Assembly (NCBI GenBank): GCA_001314845.1
Contig: LJZQ01000003.1
Location: 138,423-202,422, forward strand
Reading direction: 5' to 3'
Length of the DNA stretch: 64,000 bases
From: Marinobacter excellens HL-55
GTDB lineage: Bacteria > Pseudomonadota > Gammaproteobacteria > Pseudomonadales > Oleiphilaceae
Shown: positions 60,839 to 64,000 of the stretch, one piece after another
How positions within the stretch are numbered: position 1 is the stretch's first letter
How the letters are laid out: each line of letters opens with the position of its first letter
Notes under the pieces: model-generated
What the model was told of the DNA's origin: nothing
What the model saw: the letters and a program-made list of their open reading frames with translations, nothing else
The model's database searches: none
Translations under genes and position numbers: made by a program

Positions 60839-61714
60839 ATGGACCCAAACTCCCTCAAAGCATTCCTGACCATCGTAGACCAAGGCTCTTTCTCGGAAGC
60901 CGCCGAAACCCTGCACCTGACACAGCCGGCGATCAGCAAACGCCTGGCGGCCCTGGAAACACAACTCGGCACCCGACTGATCGACCGCAGCAACCGCGAC
61001 ATCCGGGTCACCGAAGCGGGCGCCAGACTGCTACCCCACGCCCGCAAGATACTCGATGAGATTCACAACGCGAAGCTCGCCCTGTCGCCAAACGCCAACA
61101 CCGTCGAAGGCAAACTGCAAGTCATCGCCAGCCACCACATCGGCCTGCACCACCTGCCGAACTGGCTCAGGCGATTCCGAAGGGAATACCCGCAGGTCTC
61201 CCTCGACCTGCAGTTTATGGAATCCGATGCCGCCTACCACCAGATGAACAAGCGCAACGCCGAGCTCGCCTTTGTAACCCTCAGCGACAGCATGAACCCG
61301 CAGTTTCGGATATTGACCCAATGGCCCGACCCCATGGCATTCGTAATCGGTGCTGAGCATCCACTAGCCCAACTCGACAACCCGACCTTGCAAGATCTGG
61401 CAGAGCACCCGGCCCTGCTGCCCGACACCAGTACCGCCACCTACCGCGTGGTCAGTCGTTTGTTTCTCGAAGCCAATCTGCCACTGAAGCCACTGATGCC
61501 CACCAACTATCTGGAAACCATAAAAATGATGACCAGCGTGGGCCTGGGCTGGAGTGTGCTGCCAGTGAGTATGCTGGATAGTAGCTTGCGGGCGATTGAT
61601 GTCGGCCATCCGGTTACCCGGGTGCTCGGTGCCGTTGCGCTATCAGGCCGACAGCTGAGCAATGGTGCAAGGGCCCTGCTCGATATTGTAGAAGCCGAGG
61701 AGGCCTCGAACTAA
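60839..61714 (+). CDS. LysR-family transcriptional regulator
   Basis: 291 residues. N-terminal winged helix-turn-helix (1-60: F-L-T-I-V-D-Q-G-S-F-S-E-A-A-E-T-L-H-L-T-Q-P-A-I-S-K-R-L-A-A-L-E), linker helix, then a two-lobed effector domain (from about 90: L-Q-V-I-A-S-H-H-I-G-L-H-H-L-P). Divergently placed next to leuCDB as in Pseudomonas; control of the leu genes or of itself is plausible but not shown. The effector is unknown. Confidence 0.9.
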   Translation: MDPNSLKAFLTIVDQGSFSEAAETLHLTQPAISKRLAALETQLGTRLIDRSNRDIRVTEAGARLLPHARKILDEIHNAKLALSPNANTVEGKLQVIASHHIGLHHLPNWLRRFRREYPQVSLDLQFMESDAAYHQMNKRNAELAFVTLSDSMNPQFRILTQWPDPMAFVIGAEHPLAQLDNPTLQDLAEHPALLPDTSTATYRVVSRLFLEANLPLKPLMPTNYLETIKMMTSVGLGWSVLPVSMLDSSLRAIDVGHPVTRVLGAVALSGRQLSNGARALLDIVEAEEASN

Positions 61715-62872
61715 TCAGTCTTTGGCTATGTCTTCATCGGTGGGCATCGGCTGCAGGCCACGCCAACTGACAACAATAGCGACGGCCATGGCGACAGCAC
61801 CGCCCCAGAAGGCCGCAGATGTGCTGATACCTTCCACCAGAAAGCCAGACATCCAGGCACCCAGGGCGCCACCCGCGCCAAAGGTTAACCCGCTGTAGAG
61901 CGCCTGGCCCTGGCCATGGTGGTGCTTACCAAAGAAGCCCTGGATGTATTGCACTGAAATAGCATGCAGAGCGCCATAGGACGCTGCATGCAGAAGTTGC
62001 GCAAAGATCAGCACGGGTACAACCGCGGTGAGCTCGGCAATCAGAATCCAGCGGATCATGGTCAGCAGCAGTGCACCAATCACGATCTGGCGCACACTGA
62101 ACCTCAGCGACAGGCGGTGCATCACCAGGAACAGGCCAATCTCTGCAAGCACACCAAGCGACCATAACAGGCCGATGGACAGCTTGCCGTAACCGTGTTG
62201 TTCCAGATGAATGCTGAAGAAGGTGTAGTAAGCCCCGTGCGACACTTGGAGCAGGAAGTTCATCAGGAAAAAACTGATCACTGCCGGGTGCGTGACGATG
62301 GCTTTCAGGCTACCTTTCGGCGCAGGAGGTTTTCGCTCTCCGCGCTCGGCAGGCACCAGAAACGCAGACACGGCGATACCGAAAAACACGGGCAGCAACA
62401 GCCAGGGCAAGCGCTCAACCGGAATCCATTCGAGAATGCCGCCGACCGCCGCAACCGCGCCGATGAACCCGACAGAACCCCAAAGCCGAACCTTGCCATA
62501 TTTGTCTTTTCGGGCGCCAAGAGCCCGAAGCGTGATGACTTCATACAGGGGCAGAATGGCATTCCAGAAGAAGGTAAAGGCAAGCATCACCAGCAGCAGC
62601 CCCCAGAACCCGGGCTCCATGAAAACGCCGGCAAAGAACAGTGACCCGGTAATGGCCCCAAAGCGAACCAGACGCACACGTTGGCCAGACCGATCGCCCA
62701 GCCAGCCCCAGACACTGGGCGCCACAATTTTGGTGAGCTGAATAGTCGCCATCAGCGTGGCAATTTGCAGGTAGGAAAAGCCCTGGCCCTCCAGATAGAG
62801 GGACCAGTAAGGTAATAGCCCTCCCAGGAGGGCGAAAAACCAGAAATAGAGGTTAGACAGTCGCCAGTAGAT
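61715..62872 (-). CDS. MFS transporter (MFS_1-like / HcaT-type), apparent ATC start
   Basis: About 385 residues with 12 membrane helices, of the nucleoside-symporter/3-phenylpropionate (HcaT) type: Y-W-R-L-S-N-L-Y-F-W-F-F and L-L-P-Y-W-S-L-Y-L-E-G-Q-G-F at the front, K-I-V-A-P-S-V-W-G-W-L-G-D-R-S-G-Q-R after helix 2. The first ATG (62752) would delete helix 1 and these conserved residues. The frame is open back to the aroC stop but contains no ATG, GTG or TTG. The best-placed codon is ATC 62870-62872, five bases after AGGAG. Substrate unknown. Confidence 0.82.
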   Translation of the reverse strand: MYWRLSNLYFWFFALLGGLLPYWSLYLEGQGFSYLQIATLMATIQLTKIVAPSVWGWLGDRSGQRVRLVRFGAITGSLFFAGVFMEPGFWGLLLVMLAFTFFWNAILPLYEVITLRALGARKDKYGKVRLWGSVGFIGAVAAVGGILEWIPVERLPWLLLPVFFGIAVSAFLVPAERGERKPPAPKGSLKAIVTHPAVISFFLMNFLLQVSHGAYYTFFSIHLEQHGYGKLSIGLLWSLGVLAEIGLFLVMHRLSLRFSVRQIVIGALLLTMIRWILIAELTAVVPVLIFAQLLHAASYGALHAISVQYIQGFFGKHHHGQGQALYSGLTFGAGGALGAWMSGFLVEGISTSAAFWGGAVAMAVAIVVSWRGLQPMPTDEDIAKD

Positions 62873-62890
62873 GGTGACTCCTCCCCTTGA

Positions 62891-63985
62891 TCAAAGCTGG
62901 CCGAGAACCGGCGTTTTGACGTCCACATCACCGTTCTGGCCGCGCTGGCGCAGGTAGTGGTCCATCAGCACAATCGCCATCATTGCCTCGGCGATCGGAG
63001 TGGCACGAATGCCAACGCAGGGGTCGTGACGACCAGTGGTAATGACTTCCACGGGATTGCCGTTCACATCGATGCTGCGGCCCGGCAGGCGCAGGCTCGA
63101 TGTCGGTTTCAGCGCGATGCTGGCAACAATTGGCTGGCCGGAGGATATTCCCCCCAGCACACCGCCGGCCTGATTGGACAGAAAGCCCTCAGGCGTCATT
63201 TCATCCCGGTGCTCTGTGCCCTTTTGCTCAATACAGCCAAAGCCAGCGCCGATCTCGACACCCTTCACAGCATTGATACTCATCAGGGCATGGGCAAGGT
63301 CGGCATCGAGACGATCAAAGATCGGCTCACCCAATCCCGGCGGTACTCCTTCGGCCACGACGTTGATGCGTGCACCAATGGAGTCGCCCTCTTTGCGAAG
63401 GGCATCCATGTAAGCTTCCATTTCCGGCACCTTGTCGGCATCGGGGCAGAAGAAAGGGTTTTGATGCACCTGGTCCCAGTCCAGCTTTTCAGCCTTGATT
63501 GGCCCAAGCTGTGAAAGATATCCGCGAATACGAATGCCCAGGCGCTGTTCAAGGTATTTACGGGCAACTGCACCGGCAGCCACTCGCATGGCGGTTTCGC
63601 GGGCCGAAGAGCGGCCACCGCCACGGTAATCGCGAACACCGTATTTATGTGTGTAGGTATAGTCGGCGTGAGCAGGCCGGAACTGCTCTACGATTTTCGA
63701 ATAATCCTTGGAGCGCTGATCCATGTTCTCAATCATCAGGCCGATGGGCGTACCTGTGGTTCTGCCCTCGAACACACCAGACAGGATACGCACCTCATCC
63801 GCCTCACGGCGCTGGGTCGTGTGGCGGGAGGTGCCAGGCTTACGACGGTCGAGATCTTTTTGCATGTCGGCTTCGGTCAACTCCAGACCAGGAGGACAGC
63901 CGTCTATAATGCACCCCAATGCCGCCCCGTGACTTTCGCCAAAGGAGGTTACCGTAAACAATTTACCAAATGTATTTCCCGACAT
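62891..63985 (-). CDS. aroC: Chorismate synthase
   Basis: FMN-dependent last step of the shikimate pathway. 364 residues with [46 protein letters not shown] and G-R-H-D-P-C-V-G. Complete; its upstream region is cut by the window edge. The MFS gene follows within about 20 bases, so both probably share a transcript. Confidence 0.97.
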   Translation of the reverse strand: MSGNTFGKLFTVTSFGESHGAALGCIIDGCPPGLELTEADMQKDLDRRKPGTSRHTTQRREADEVRILSGVFEGRTTGTPIGLMIENMDQRSKDYSKIVEQFRPAHADYTYTHKYGVRDYRGGGRSSARETAMRVAAGAVARKYLEQRLGIRIRGYLSQLGPIKAEKLDWDQVHQNPFFCPDADKVPEMEAYMDALRKEGDSIGARINVVAEGVPPGLGEPIFDRLDADLAHALMSINAVKGVEIGAGFGCIEQKGTEHRDEMTPEGFLSNQAGGVLGGISSGQPIVASIALKPTSSLRLPGRSIDVNGNPVEVITTGRHDPCVGIRATPIAEAMMAIVLMDHYLRQRGQNGDVDVKTPVLGQL

Positions 63986-64000
63986 AATTCAGCACTTTAT

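Overview
The window is a dense, ordinary-looking chromosomal segment of a gammaproteobacterium. Gene content and local order match the Pseudomonas/Marinobacter group: fimL next to dnaQ-rnhA-methyltransferase-gloB-mltD-yejABEF-fabI; cobA-serS-rarA-lolA-ftsK; metZ-purF-cvpA-dedD-folC-accD ... trpF-truA-fimV-asd-leuBDC. A marine Marinobacter-type organism is my best guess. This is an inference from gene order, moderate-to-high GC and the repeat type; there is no rRNA in the window to confirm it.

Layout. 0-4 kb: the end of a DUF442 protein, hemH, and the 5-oxoprolinase genes pxpABC. 4-7 kb: tRNA-Ser(TGA), a YccA/Bax-inhibitor membrane protein and the sulfur-relay genes tusDCBE. 7-9 kb (minus strand): a DUF445 membrane protein, a small membrane protein and nfuA. 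9-16 kb: metH, DUF2970, a newly noticed 34-residue membrane protein, sulfite reductase cysI and DUF934. 16-23 kb: acuI-like reductase, sohB, an SCP2 protein, fimL, dnaQ, rnhA and a methyltransferase. 23-32 kb (plus strand): gloB, mltD, yejABEF, fabI. 32-39 kb: a PilZ protein, DUF1631, a DAHP synthase, cobA, serS, rarA. 39-60 kb: a long run on the minus strand (lolA, ftsK, metZ, purF, cvpA, dedD, folC, accD, trpA, trpB, trpF, truA, fimV, asd, leuB, leuD, leuC). 60-64 kb: a LysR regulator, an MFS transporter and aroC.

Functionally the window combines amino-acid synthesis (Met, Trp, Leu, Asp family, chorismate), sulfur handling (cysI, tus, metZ), envelope growth and recycling (ftsK, lolA, mltD, yej, dedD), and type IV pilus / surface signalling factors (fimL, fimV, PilZ, DUF1631).

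The most interesting signal is not a gene. Three intergenic palindromic elements (about 15915-16021, 60512-60617, 60683-60796) share a conserved 53-54 nt interior but have outer arms of different sequence that nevertheless remain self-complementary. On one strand the interior folds into two short hairpins, and all six hairpins in the three copies present C-[A-N-G-G-A-N]-G hexaloops, the recognition form of CsrA/RsmA-family RNA-binding proteins. In each case that strand is the sense strand of a neighbouring gene (acuI, leuC, lysR). Other points worth a look are an MFS gene with no canonical start codon (ATC behind a strong ribosome-binding site), a TusE with both DsrC-type cysteines, and the 34-residue membrane protein.
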